A program made the position numbers and the translations under genes. DNA of 15,197 nt from Ferruginibacter sp. (GTDB taxonomy: Bacteria > Bacteroidota > Bacteroidia > Chitinophagales > Chitinophagaceae): the NCBI GenBank assembly GCA_030831725.1, contig JAURKN010000111.1, forward strand, positions 1 to 15,197, written 5' to 3'. Below are positions 8,044 to 14,792 of the stretch, one piece after another. The notes under the pieces are model-generated. The model was not told the origin of the DNA. It did no database searches and saw only the letters and a list, made by a program, of their open reading frames with translations. How positions within the stretch are numbered: position 1 is the first letter of the stretch; the number at the start of each line of letters is the position of its first letter.

Positions 8044-8751
8044 TTACAATACACCCTCATCCAAATAACTGTAATAGCCATTTTCACTTACAATAAGATG
8101 ATCCAGCAACTTGATATCTACCAATGCTGCTGCATCTCTTATATTGTGCGTAATCGTATCATCCGCTTTGCTAGGTTGCAGATTGCCTGATGGATGATTA
8201 TGGCTTAATATCAGACTGGTTGCTCCGTGCAAAAGCGCCATCTTCAAAATGATTCTTGGATCGGCAACAGTCCCGGTAATTCCACCTCTACTGATGATTT
8301 CAAAATGAATGATCTTGTTGGCACGATTCAGGAAAATCACTGCAAAAACTTCATACTCAAGATCACTCATCTGAGATTGCAAAAAATTAGCCACGTCTCT
8401 ACTGCTGGTTATCCTGACTTTTTCCAAACTGGCACCTGCAGTTCTCCTTCTGCCCAATTCCATCGCAGAAGCAATCATCAACGCTTTTTTCATTCCGATA
8501 CCTTTGATTTGCAGAATGTCGCGATGACTTAACCTGGCCAATTGATTCAGGTTGTTCTTGCAGTAATCCATAAGTTCTTTGGCGAGCAAGATGGCAGGCC
8601 TTTCTTTTCCACCCGAACGAATCAAGAGAGACAACAATTCCGCATTGCTTAAAATATGAAGACCGTGTTTTTGCGCTTTCTCTTCCGGAAGTTCATCCAA
8701 TGCCCAATTTTTCATTGATGTGGAAGGCTTGTGTACATTTTTCATTTTCAT
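8044..8751 (-). CDS. radC: RadC family JAB/MPN+ domain protein (UPF0758)
   Basis: This is a 235-residue member of the RadC/UPF0758 family. The N-terminal part holds a helix-hairpin-helix region (LSHRDILQIKGIGMKKALMI, roughly residues 78-97). The C-terminal half is a JAB1/MPN+ metalloprotease-like domain with the metal site H184-N-H186-P-S-G and D197 (SHNHPSGNLQPSKAD), so the predicted zinc ligands are all present. Despite its name, the family's role in DNA repair is doubtful and its biochemical function is not settled. Alternative starts exist at Met3 (8745) and Met13 (8715, MKNWALDELPEEK); the family motif begins near Met13, so the exact N-terminus is uncertain. It is divergent from prs, with 66 bases between the starts. 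Confidence 0.93.
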   Translation of the reverse strand: MKMKNVHKPSTSMKNWALDELPEEKAQKHGLHILSNAELLSLLIRSGGKERPAILLAKELMDYCKNNLNQLARLSHRDILQIKGIGMKKALMIASAMELGRRRTAGASLEKVRITSSRDVANFLQSQMSDLEYEVFAVIFLNRANKIIHFEIISRGGITGTVADPRIILKMALLHGATSLILSHNHPSGNLQPSKADDTITHNIRDAAALVDIKLLDHLIVSENGYYSYLDEGVL

Positions 8752-8754
8752 TCG

Positions 8755-8786
8755 TTTATCAGGGTGGAAAACTAGTTGTATTTTTG
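8755..8786 (+). promoter_or_regulatory. Candidate promoter of prs
   Basis: TATTTTTG at 8779-8786 is an exact match to the Bacteroidota -7 element TAnnTTTG. TTTA at 8755-8758, 20 bases upstream, is a near match to the -33 TTTG. Transcription would begin about 25 bases before the ATG at 8818. The in-frame ATG at 8776 would place the -7 element inside the gene, which argues against that start. Confidence 0.6.
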
Positions 8787-8817
8787 CTTAACAAATTTCA
8801 CTGAAAACATTTTGGTT

Positions 8818-9774
8818 ATGGAGTCCAATCTCTCAATCTTCTCGGGTAGCGGTTCCCGTTATCTCGCAGAAAAAATCGCTTCCAAATTCGGACAAACTTT
8901 GGGAAGTGTGAACATTCAAAGATTCAGTGACGGAGAGATTGGCGTGGAATTTCAGGAGAGCATAAGAGGTGAGTTTGTATTTTTGGTTCAAAGCACCTTC
9001 GCGCCTACAGATAATCTGATGGAGCTTCTCCTCATGATCGATGCAGCCAAGAGAGCATCAGCATATAAAGTGATTGCGGTTATTCCTTATTACGGTTATG
9101 CACGTCAGGACAGAAAAGACAAACCCCGCGTTGCCATAGGTTCCAAGCTGGTTGCCAACATGCTGGTTGCTGCAGGAGCCGACAGGGTCATCACCATGGA
9201 TTTGCACGCACCTCAGATTCAGGGATACTTCGACATACCAGTTGACCATTTGGATTCATCAGCCATCTTCATCCCTTACATACAAAGTCTGAATCTCGAT
9301 AACCTTACATTCGCCGCACCAGACGTAGGTAGCGCAAACAGAATCCGTGAGGTTGCCAGTTTCTTCGAATGTGATATGGTCATTTGCGATAAGCACAGGA
9401 AGCGCGCCAATGAAATCGCAAGCATGGTCGTGATTGGCGACGTGAAAGACAGAAATGTGGTTTTGATTGATGATATCTGCGATACAGGAGGTACACTGGC
9501 AAAAAGTGCGAACCTGTTGTTGGAAAAAGGAGCGAAGAGCGTTCGTGCTTTCTGTACCCATCCTGTTCTGAGTGGAAACGCGTATGAAAACATCGACAAC
9601 AGTGTACTCGAAGAGTTGGTGGTTTGCGACACCATACCGCTTAAAAAAGAAAGCAAAAAAATAAGGGTCGTATCTACTGATGAACTTTTTGCAACAGCTT
9701 TGCGTCATGCCTACGAAAACAAGAGTATTAATAGCCTCTTCATTCGCTCTCGTTTGGCAAAACAAGGCATTTAA
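8818..9774 (+). CDS. prs: Ribose-phosphate pyrophosphokinase (PRPP synthetase)
   Basis: The enzyme transfers pyrophosphate from ATP to ribose 5-phosphate, giving PRPP for purine, pyrimidine, histidine, tryptophan and NAD synthesis in the cytoplasm. The 318 residues match the usual length. Visible sites are RFSDGEIGVEF (35-45), the ATP-binding loop YARQDRKDKPR (94-104), the catalytic-region histidine in MDLHAPQIQGYF (H130), the flexible-loop basic residues DKHRKRAN (191-198), and the PRPP-binding loop VVLIDDICDTGGTL (214-227). I chose MESNLSIFSG at 8818 because the family starts there and because a perfect -7 promoter element lies between it and the upstream ATG at 8776. It ends 5 bases from the stop of the convergent gene, leaving no intergenic terminator. 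Confidence 0.97.
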   Translation: MESNLSIFSGSGSRYLAEKIASKFGQTLGSVNIQRFSDGEIGVEFQESIRGEFVFLVQSTFAPTDNLMELLLMIDAAKRASAYKVIAVIPYYGYARQDRKDKPRVAIGSKLVANMLVAAGADRVITMDLHAPQIQGYFDIPVDHLDSSAIFIPYIQSLNLDNLTFAAPDVGSANRIREVASFFECDMVICDKHRKRANEIASMVVIGDVKDRNVVLIDDICDTGGTLAKSANLLLEKGAKSVRAFCTHPVLSGNAYENIDNSVLEELVVCDTIPLKKESKKIRVVSTDELFATALRHAYENKSINSLFIRSRLAKQGI

Positions 9775-9779
9775 TCACA

Positions 9780-10457
9780 TCAAGGCAGCACCCGAACAAA
9801 AAAGTGATTCGGATTGTTTCGATTGGAAATTTCATAACCGGGGTATCCAATCAGTTCCAAGCCCTGAATACCTAAATTGCTCCAGTTGAAAGATTGATTT
9901 TCTGATTGATTCAATTTGTTCAGCAAATGAAAACTGGTACAATCGTTTCCTTCTATAAACAAATCTCCTTCATAATAGTTGGCAAAACTCTGTACCGTAA
10001 AAAGGTATAATCCTGGCTGTCCTGCAACGAGTCCCAATTTTACATCATTGTAGGGCTGGTTCCTTTCATACAGCAAATTGATTCCTGAATAAATTCCATT
10101 CCTGAACTGACCTTTTATTACTATGGGGTTGAATTCGATGTTGGCATAATTCAAACCATAGCTGCCACCTTGGTCAACCACTTTGTATCCTTGTACAGCT
10201 ATAGTGGCGTTTTCTATCTTTTTAATAAAACGCAATCCATTTAGGCTTCTGATTGTGTCGTTCAAGCGACAAGTAAGGAATAGCGTATCTAAAACACTTA
10301 TGGTTTGTGCTCCGGAAGTAGAGATGTCGAATGGTGCGTAGATGGTATCTCTAATGTATTCATCACATAATCTCCGAGGGTTTCTTCCACATTGAAAGTT
10401 TTGTGTGATCAGTGTGATGAGAAAAAGTCCGATAAAAAGACGAATAGCATTTTTCAT
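9780..10457 (-). CDS. Unrecognised exported protein, 225 aa
   Basis: I do not recognise this family. The N-terminus (MKNAIRLFIGLFLITLITQ) has one or two basic residues and a hydrophobic core, so it should be exported. Cys23 lies in NFQCGRNPRR, the position expected for a lipoprotein, but Q at -1 does not fit a normal lipobox. The remaining roughly 200 residues are rich in beta-strand-like segments (FDISTSGAQTISVLDTLFLT, TIAVQGYKVVD, GLYLFTVQSFANYYEGDLFI), with no visible catalytic motif. A second cysteine pair could be C31 and the one in EGNDCTSF. It starts 49 bases after the stop of the RluA-type synthase gene with no hairpin between, so it is probably read from the same transcript. No clear promoter precedes it. 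The frame is well supported by its length and signal sequence. Confidence 0.75.
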   Translation of the reverse strand: MKNAIRLFIGLFLITLITQNFQCGRNPRRLCDEYIRDTIYAPFDISTSGAQTISVLDTLFLTCRLNDTIRSLNGLRFIKKIENATIAVQGYKVVDQGGSYGLNYANIEFNPIVIKGQFRNGIYSGINLLYERNQPYNDVKLGLVAGQPGLYLFTVQSFANYYEGDLFIEGNDCTSFHLLNKLNQSENQSFNWSNLGIQGLELIGYPGYEISNRNNPNHFFVRVLP

Positions 10458-10506
10458 AAAAACAATATTTCCGTTGAAAAGACAATTTTGGTTGGAAAAA
10501 TGTTGC

Positions 10507-11226
10507 CTAACCCCATTTGTTAATTTGCTTCATGAGGGCTGAGAATTCTTTGGGAAGGGGTGATTCGATGGTTATTTTTTCGCCTGTTTCATCTACAAAA
10601 GCTACTTTATGTGCGTGAAGTGCAAGGCGGCTTATAAATGGCCTTTCTTCATCTTCCTGTTTGCTGAGTTTGTAACCGGATTTGATGGAAGAGAGGAGTA
10701 CCGGCTTCCCGTCTCCGTAGAGGTCATCCACCGCCAAAGGATGCCCCATCTGCTTGGCATGCACTCGGATCTGATGGGTTCTCCCCGTATGAAGCTGAAA
10801 ACTCACCAAAGAAAATGATTTATGTGCTTCGATAATCTGATAGGTTGTCAATGCGGCTTTTCCATTCCGATGAACCGCCATCATACCTTTTTGCGTCGGA
10901 TGCTCCGCGATGGGTGCGTCTATTTTTCCTTCTGAATCATCGGGCTTTCCAATCACCACGCCGACATAATATTTCTCAATGTTACGGTTTTCAAAAAGCG
11001 AACATAAATACTGATGGGTCTTTTCGTTTTTGGCGAAAATCACCAATCCGCTGGTGTCTTTGTCCAAGCGATGAACCGTATAGACGGAGCCATATTTCTC
11101 CATCAGCATCTCTTTCAATGATTTGGAAGATTGGATTCTGTCGGGGATGGTCAATAAGCCCGAACTTTTGTCCACCACCAAAAATCGATCGTTTTCCAGG
11201 ATGATATGGAATGGGGATTTACTCAA
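10507..11226 (-). CDS. RluA-family RNA pseudouridine synthase
   Basis: The enzyme isomerises specific uridines in rRNA or tRNA to pseudouridine. Motif II is intact, V51-HRLDKDTSGLVIF, with catalytic Asp55. It is followed by the RluA-type segments KYYVGVVIGKP, LVSFQLHTGRTHQIRVHAKQ and HPLAVDDLYG. There is no S4 domain, and the 239-residue length fits the small RluA/TruC-like members. The exact target site cannot be told from the sequence. Its ATG (11224-11226) overlaps the last 8 bases of the upstream RsuA/RluB-type gene, suggesting translational coupling. The unrecognised 225-residue gene follows. Confidence 0.93.
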   Translation of the reverse strand: MSKSPFHIILENDRFLVVDKSSGLLTIPDRIQSSKSLKEMLMEKYGSVYTVHRLDKDTSGLVIFAKNEKTHQYLCSLFENRNIEKYYVGVVIGKPDDSEGKIDAPIAEHPTQKGMMAVHRNGKAALTTYQIIEAHKSFSLVSFQLHTGRTHQIRVHAKQMGHPLAVDDLYGDGKPVLLSSIKSGYKLSKQEDEERPFISRLALHAHKVAFVDETGEKITIESPLPKEFSALMKQINKWG

Positions 11227-12232
11227 CCTCTTTTTTGCTTTTTTTCTTGGAGTTGTTCATGTATTTCAGCAATCGCACTTCTCTTTCGTTGAGGTGCCTC
11301 CATTTGCCGCGTTCCACATTTTTTTTGGTGAGACCTGCATACATAACACGATCAAGTCCTTTTACATCATAACCCAGATGCTCAAAAATGCGTCGAACGA
11401 TTCTGTTTCTTCCGCTGTGTATTTCCAATCCGATGATGGATTTGTCTCTGGCATCAGCATAAGCGAGGCTGTCTACGGAAATGGGGCCGTCTTCCAAGAC
11501 CAACCCATTCAGTATTTTTTCGAAATCTGTTTTTGTCAGTGGTTTATCGAGACGTGCTTCATACACTTTACGTATTTCGAAGCTGGGGTGCGACAGTTTT
11601 TGTGTCAGGTCTCCATCGTTGGTGAGGAGCAACACGCCGGAAGTGTTTCTGTCCAGGCGTCCGATAGGATAAACCCGCTCCGTAGTGGCGTTCTGAATCA
11701 ATTGCATCACTGTTTTTCTGCCTTCCGGATCATCATTGGTGGTGATATAATCTTTAGGCTTATTCAACAGGATATACTGTAGGTTTTTGGTTACAAATAA
11801 TTTCTTTCCATTGAAAAAGATCTCATCTGTTGGCAAAACCTTGTAACCGGGTTCTGTAAGTACTTTATTATTGACTTTCACCTTACCTTCCTCGATGATG
11901 GTAACGGCCTCCCTTCTGGAACACACACCACAGTGAGCGAGATATTTGTTCAAAGGCATCTGTTCCGTGATTCCATTTGTTTTTGGTCCTTCAGATTTGG
12001 ATGATGCTTTTTGTGCTTTGTTGGCAGGCCTTGAATCATTTGCTGTCTTTGATTTGACAGGCGCCACTGGTGCTTGTTTTTTGGCTTGTCTGGCTGCGTA
12101 TTGTTCAGCCTTGAGTTTTTCGAAAAATGCGGCTCTTTCTTTTTTCGCTTGTTTTTTTTCTTGTCGGAATTCCTCTTTGACGACGCTGTTCTTTTTTTGT
12201 CCGATGAATTTCTGGAACGGGGAGTTGCTCAT
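11219..12232 (-). CDS. RsuA/RluB-family rRNA pseudouridine synthase with S4 domain and charged N-terminal extension
   Basis: This is a pseudouridine synthase of the RsuA/RluB/RluE/RluF group, most like RluB (23S rRNA). Residues about 92-150 form the S4 RNA-binding domain (MPLNKYLAHCGVCSRREAVT). Motif II is Y188-PIGRLDRNTSGVLLLTNDG, with catalytic Asp194. Later segments KVYEARLDKPL and HSGRNRIVRRIFEHLGYDV complete the family pattern. Residues 1-91 are a low-complexity, Lys/Ala/Gln-rich, probably disordered extension, and the C-terminus is again Lys-rich (NNSKKKSKKEVE). Together these explain the length of 337, against roughly 250-290 for proteobacterial RluB. A perfect -7 promoter element lies 35 bases upstream of the ATG. 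The stop codon lies inside the start of the next pseudouridine synthase gene. Confidence 0.93.
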   Translation of the reverse strand: MSNSPFQKFIGQKKNSVVKEEFRQEKKQAKKERAAFFEKLKAEQYAARQAKKQAPVAPVKSKTANDSRPANKAQKASSKSEGPKTNGITEQMPLNKYLAHCGVCSRREAVTIIEEGKVKVNNKVLTEPGYKVLPTDEIFFNGKKLFVTKNLQYILLNKPKDYITTNDDPEGRKTVMQLIQNATTERVYPIGRLDRNTSGVLLLTNDGDLTQKLSHPSFEIRKVYEARLDKPLTKTDFEKILNGLVLEDGPISVDSLAYADARDKSIIGLEIHSGRNRIVRRIFEHLGYDVKGLDRVMYAGLTKKNVERGKWRHLNEREVRLLKYMNNSKKKSKKEVE

Positions 12233-12267
12233 GTGTATAGATTTGCTGTTTTACAACAGGATTTGTT

Positions 12268-12298
12268 CAAAGATAATCGAATATTCCGTTTGGTAAAA
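12268..12298 (-). promoter_or_regulatory. Candidate promoter of the pseudouridine synthase operon
   Basis: On the minus strand TATCTTTG (12275-12268) is an exact TAnnTTTG -7 element. TTTT (12298-12295) lies 19 bases upstream as a weak -33 element and overlaps the T tail of the gdh terminator. The start codon at 12232 is 35 bases downstream. Confidence 0.55.
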
Positions 12299-12327
12299 GA
12301 AAAAGCCACTTCGTTTGAAGTGGCTTT
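12295..12327 (-). terminator. Rho-independent terminator of gdh
   Basis: Read on the minus strand, AAAGCCACTTC (12327-12317) pairs perfectly with GAAGTGGCTTT (12312-12302) around an AAAC loop, followed by TT, C and TTTT to 12295. The 11-bp stem begins 18 bases after the gdh stop and separates gdh from the pseudouridine synthase operon. Confidence 0.9.
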
Positions 12328-12345
12328 CGAATGGATTTGGTTGAA

Positions 12346-13767
12346 TTATGGGAAAATTCCGAGTTCAGCATAGCTGGTTCCAACCTTGTTGATTGCGCTC
12401 ACATAAGCTGCTGTACGCATATCAGGAATAGATGGATTGGCGTTCCAGATGTCCATGATTTCACGAGTGGCTGTAATCATGGTTTCTTCCAGTCCGCTAT
12501 GAACCAGATCTTGTTCTTCTGGTCCGTGCATGATGAAGTTTCTGTTTTCATCGTTTACTTGCTTGCCGGTCAGTTCTTCCATCTGACTCAGAATCTTGGT
12601 ATTCAGATTTTCGGTGAATCTTTTTTCCATACGACCATAACGAACGTGGCTAAGGTTTTTCAACCATTCGAAATAGCTTACGGTAACACCACCTGCGTTC
12701 AAATACATATCAGGAACACATAAAATTCCTTTTTGGATGAAGATTTCATCCGCTTCTGGTGTACAAGGTCCGTTCGCCGCTTCACCAATAATTTTAGCTT
12801 TAACACGTGGAGCATTCTCTCCGTTGATCACGTTCTCCAAAGCGGCAGGAATCAGGATGTCGCATTCCAATTCCAATGCGTCTGTATTTTTCGCCAGGTT
12901 GGTTGCGCCCGGGAAATTCAGGATAGATCCTGTTTTTTTTCTGTGTTGGAATACTTCGTCTTCATTCAATCCTTCCGCGCAGTAGATCGCACCTTCATAT
13001 TCGGCAAGTCCTACAATTTTAGCGCCGCCTTCTCTGAAGAATTTTGCTGAGTGGTAACCCACATTGCCCAATCCTTGAACAACTACGGTTTTGTCTTTGA
13101 TACCGGTGGTGAGTCCAAGTTTTGCCATAGTGTCTGTCATGTTACAAACCTCACGGATTCCGAAAAACACGCCTAGACCCGTAGCTTCTGTTCTTCCGCG
13201 AACACCACCTTGTGTAATGGGCTTCCCGGTTACACAACCTGCAGCATCAATTTCTCCCGGCTTAAGTGAAGCATAAGTATCTACGATCCAGGCCATTTCT
13301 CTTGGACCTGTTCCGTAATCCGGAGCAGGTACGTCAATGCCAGGACCGATGAAGTTTTTCTTCACCAACTCTGCAGTATATCTTCTGGTGATTTTTTCCA
13401 ATTCGTATGTGGAATAGTTCTTAGGATTGATTTTGATTCCTCCTTTACCGCCTCCGAATGGAACATTCACGATAGCGCATTTGTAAGTCATCAAAGAAGC
13501 CAATGCCATCACTTCATCCTGATTCACCTCGTCGCTGAAACGGATACCACCTTTACATGGTGACTTATGTTGGCTGTGCTGAACGCGATAGGCTTCGATT
13601 ACTTCTATAGAGCCGTTGTCCATTTTAACAGGGAATCTCATTTGATAAACACTGTTGCAGGCTTTGATTTGTTCCAGGATTCCTTTGTCCCAGGTTGTGA
13701 ACTCTGCAGCTTTGTCGAAGCTTCTTTCCACGCTCTGAAAAAAGCTATACGTTGAATTGGATGACAT
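12346..13767 (-). CDS. gdhA: Glu/Leu/Phe/Val dehydrogenase family protein, probably glutamate dehydrogenase
   Basis: The enzyme interconverts glutamate and 2-oxoglutarate plus ammonia, linking nitrogen and carbon metabolism in the cytoplasm. The N-terminal substrate domain holds C71-KGGIRF (Lys72), TYKCAIVNVPFGGGKGGI with Lys96 and catalytic Lys108, and DVPAPDYGTG with the catalytic Asp150. The C-terminal Rossmann domain begins at VVVQGLGNVG (228-237, GxGxxG). The strand after it ends VGLAEYEGA; an acidic residue there usually favours NAD over NADP, but this is an inference. Length (473 aa) fits Bacteroidota members. The gene has its own perfect -7 element and a strong terminator, although it sits 41 bases downstream of the ccmD-like gene. 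Other amino-acid dehydrogenases of the superfamily are less likely given length and motifs. Confidence 0.93.
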   Translation of the reverse strand: MSSNSTYSFFQSVERSFDKAAEFTTWDKGILEQIKACNSVYQMRFPVKMDNGSIEVIEAYRVQHSQHKSPCKGGIRFSDEVNQDEVMALASLMTYKCAIVNVPFGGGKGGIKINPKNYSTYELEKITRRYTAELVKKNFIGPGIDVPAPDYGTGPREMAWIVDTYASLKPGEIDAAGCVTGKPITQGGVRGRTEATGLGVFFGIREVCNMTDTMAKLGLTTGIKDKTVVVQGLGNVGYHSAKFFREGGAKIVGLAEYEGAIYCAEGLNEDEVFQHRKKTGSILNFPGATNLAKNTDALELECDILIPAALENVINGENAPRVKAKIIGEAANGPCTPEADEIFIQKGILCVPDMYLNAGGVTVSYFEWLKNLSHVRYGRMEKRFTENLNTKILSQMEELTGKQVNDENRNFIMHGPEEQDLVHSGLEETMITATREIMDIWNANPSIPDMRTAAYVSAINKVGTSYAELGIFP

Positions 13768-13786
13768 GGTTTAGATTTTTAAGGTT

Positions 13787-13794
13787 CAAATATA
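13787..13794 (-). promoter_or_regulatory. Candidate -7 element of gdh
   Basis: On the minus strand TATATTTG is an exact TAnnTTTG match, 19 bases before the gdh ATG (13767) and inside the 41-base gap after the ccmD-like gene. No good -33 element is visible at the expected distance. Confidence 0.5.
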
Positions 13795-13808
13795 GAGTCT
13801 AAAGGCTA

Positions 13809-14015
13809 TTAATTATTGTTTTTTTCTATTTTGCTGATTTTTCTGTCTATGCTATAAACATAGGCAAAGAGTCCGAAAAGTATGGTCAGACAGACGGCAA
13901 CTACAGTATATATTTTTCCATTGCTTCTCATCACGTCAGCCATCTCCGCTTTTTTTTGTGCGTAAACGAGGCTGTAAGCGAACAAGAGGAAAAAGAGTGT
14001 TGCGATTTTTTTCAT
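13809..14015 (-). CDS. ccmD: CcmD-like small membrane protein of cytochrome c maturation
   Basis: This is a 68-residue protein. Residues 1-19 look like a cleavable signal peptide (MKKIATLFFLLFAYSLVYA before Q20). A short exported segment KKAEMADVMRSNGKIY follows, then one transmembrane helix (about 34-54, ending AYVYSIDRK) and a basic cytoplasmic tail. The MADVMRSNGKIY-helix-DRKI pattern is that of the Bacteroidota CcmD family. CcmD stabilises the CcmABC haem-handling complex in the inner membrane. The predicted topology, N-terminus outside and C-terminus inside, agrees with the known proteobacterial protein. It starts 10 bases after the ccmC stop, so the two are in one operon. I assign it on context plus pattern. 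Confidence 0.85.
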   Translation of the reverse strand: MKKIATLFFLLFAYSLVYAQKKAEMADVMRSNGKIYTVVAVCLTILFGLFAYVYSIDRKISKIEKNNN

Positions 14016-14025
14016 TCGTGTTTTT

Positions 14026-14721
14026 TTAGGAGATGATGTCTTTCTCGTTGATGAGACTCAATCTGATTCTTAGCGTGGTGATCCAAACACCGAGCAGGGT
14101 CCATCCGATGATTGCAGGATAGAATACCATCCTCATCGATCCGTCAAGGTCATTTCTATTAAGTGCAGGATTTCCGGAATCGCTTCCAGGTGCACCCGGA
14201 TGCAAACTGCCCACCAGTCGGGGAATGATCCAAATGCTAGGGAAAAGCATAGCAAAGGCGAAAATATTATATACCGCACTTACCCTTGCCTTTTTGTCGA
14301 TATCATTGAAAGATCCTCTCAAAACGAAATAGGCACCATAAATCAATAAGGCAATGGCTGCTCCGATAAGCTTGGGTTCTTTGAGCACAGAGCCTAATGA
14401 TTGTCCTTGGTCGGTCACCCAGGTAACATTAACCCACAAAATTCCGGTGAGATATCCCAAAATACCGAACAGGGATCCTGTTTCAGCAAAATGGCGGGCG
14501 TATATGTCGTGTTTAAGGTTGAATCCTCTAAGATGCTTGATGCTATAAACAAAACTAACACCAAACAAAATCATCATCCCGAACCACATACATACGTGAA
14601 AATAAAGGTTTCTTATGGTCTCATTGAGGATGTCCAGACGTGGAACTTCAAACAGAAATCCGCCGATAATAGTATATATCAGCAGAACGAGAGACAATAT
14701 CTTCCACCAGGATTTTTTCAA
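14026..14721 (-). CDS. ccmC: CcmC/CcsA-family cytochrome c biogenesis haem-handling membrane protein
   Basis: This inner-membrane protein presents haem during cytochrome c maturation. Six hydrophobic helices are visible at about 8-25, 40-60, 80-100, 116-135, 147-167 and 197-217 of 231 residues. The two conserved haem-ligand histidines are probably H42 (LYFHVCMWFG) and H174 (GSLHPG). Other family features are YARHFAETGSLFGILGYLTG, KKARVSAVYNIFAFAMLFPSIWI and MRMVFYPAIIGWTLLGVW. The tryptophan-rich WGxxWxWD motif expected in the loop after helix 3 is degraded: it reads W96-VNVTWVTDQGQSLGS, then VLKEPK. The other two frames across this stretch hold a stop or no tryptophan, so a compensated frameshift does not explain it. 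The ccmD-like gene follows after 10 bases; partial ccmB precedes by 71 bases, with a candidate promoter in that gap. Confidence 0.92.
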   Translation of the reverse strand: MKKSWWKILSLVLLIYTIIGGFLFEVPRLDILNETIRNLYFHVCMWFGMMILFGVSFVYSIKHLRGFNLKHDIYARHFAETGSLFGILGYLTGILWVNVTWVTDQGQSLGSVLKEPKLIGAAIALLIYGAYFVLRGSFNDIDKKARVSAVYNIFAFAMLFPSIWIIPRLVGSLHPGAPGSDSGNPALNRNDLDGSMRMVFYPAIIGWTLLGVWITTLRIRLSLINEKDIIS

Positions 14722-14738
14722 GATTTGAAATTGATGCG

Positions 14739-14773
14739 CAAAGTTATGGGGAAACCCTTGCTAAATCGACAAA
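14739..14773 (-). promoter_or_regulatory. Candidate promoter of ccmC-ccmD
   Basis: On the minus strand TAACTTTG (14746-14739) is an exact TAnnTTTG -7 element and TTTG (14773-14770) lies 23 bases upstream as a -33 element, at the long end of the usual spacing. The ccmC ATG (14721) is 17 bases downstream. It would let ccmC-ccmD be read separately from ccmB. Confidence 0.5.
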
Positions 14774-14792
14774 AAAGGGGAAGAATTTAAGA

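Noticed and set aside
8770..8777. 8-bp palindrome AACTAGTT between the -33 and -7 elements of prs, considered as an operator
   Set aside because: It is short, occurs once in the region, and AT-rich palindromes of this size are common by chance.
8792..8799. Possible -7 element for radC on the minus strand (GAAATTTG)
   Set aside because: The first base of the element is wrong and no -33 partner was found; the radC promoter is not resolved.
8776..8817. Upstream in-frame start of prs (MYFCLTNFTENILV)
   Set aside because: The family begins at MESNLSIFSG, and the perfect -7 element at 8779-8786 falls inside this extension.
11123..11782. 219-codon plus-strand frame across the junction of the two pseudouridine synthase genes
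   Set aside because: It is antisense to two clear families, Phe/Ile/Cys-rich, with no recognisable start context or motif. It is a shadow frame.
14747..14792. Possible terminator after ccmB (CCCTT...AAGGG on the minus strand)
   Set aside because: It has only a 5-bp stem with a 15-base loop and no T run after it.
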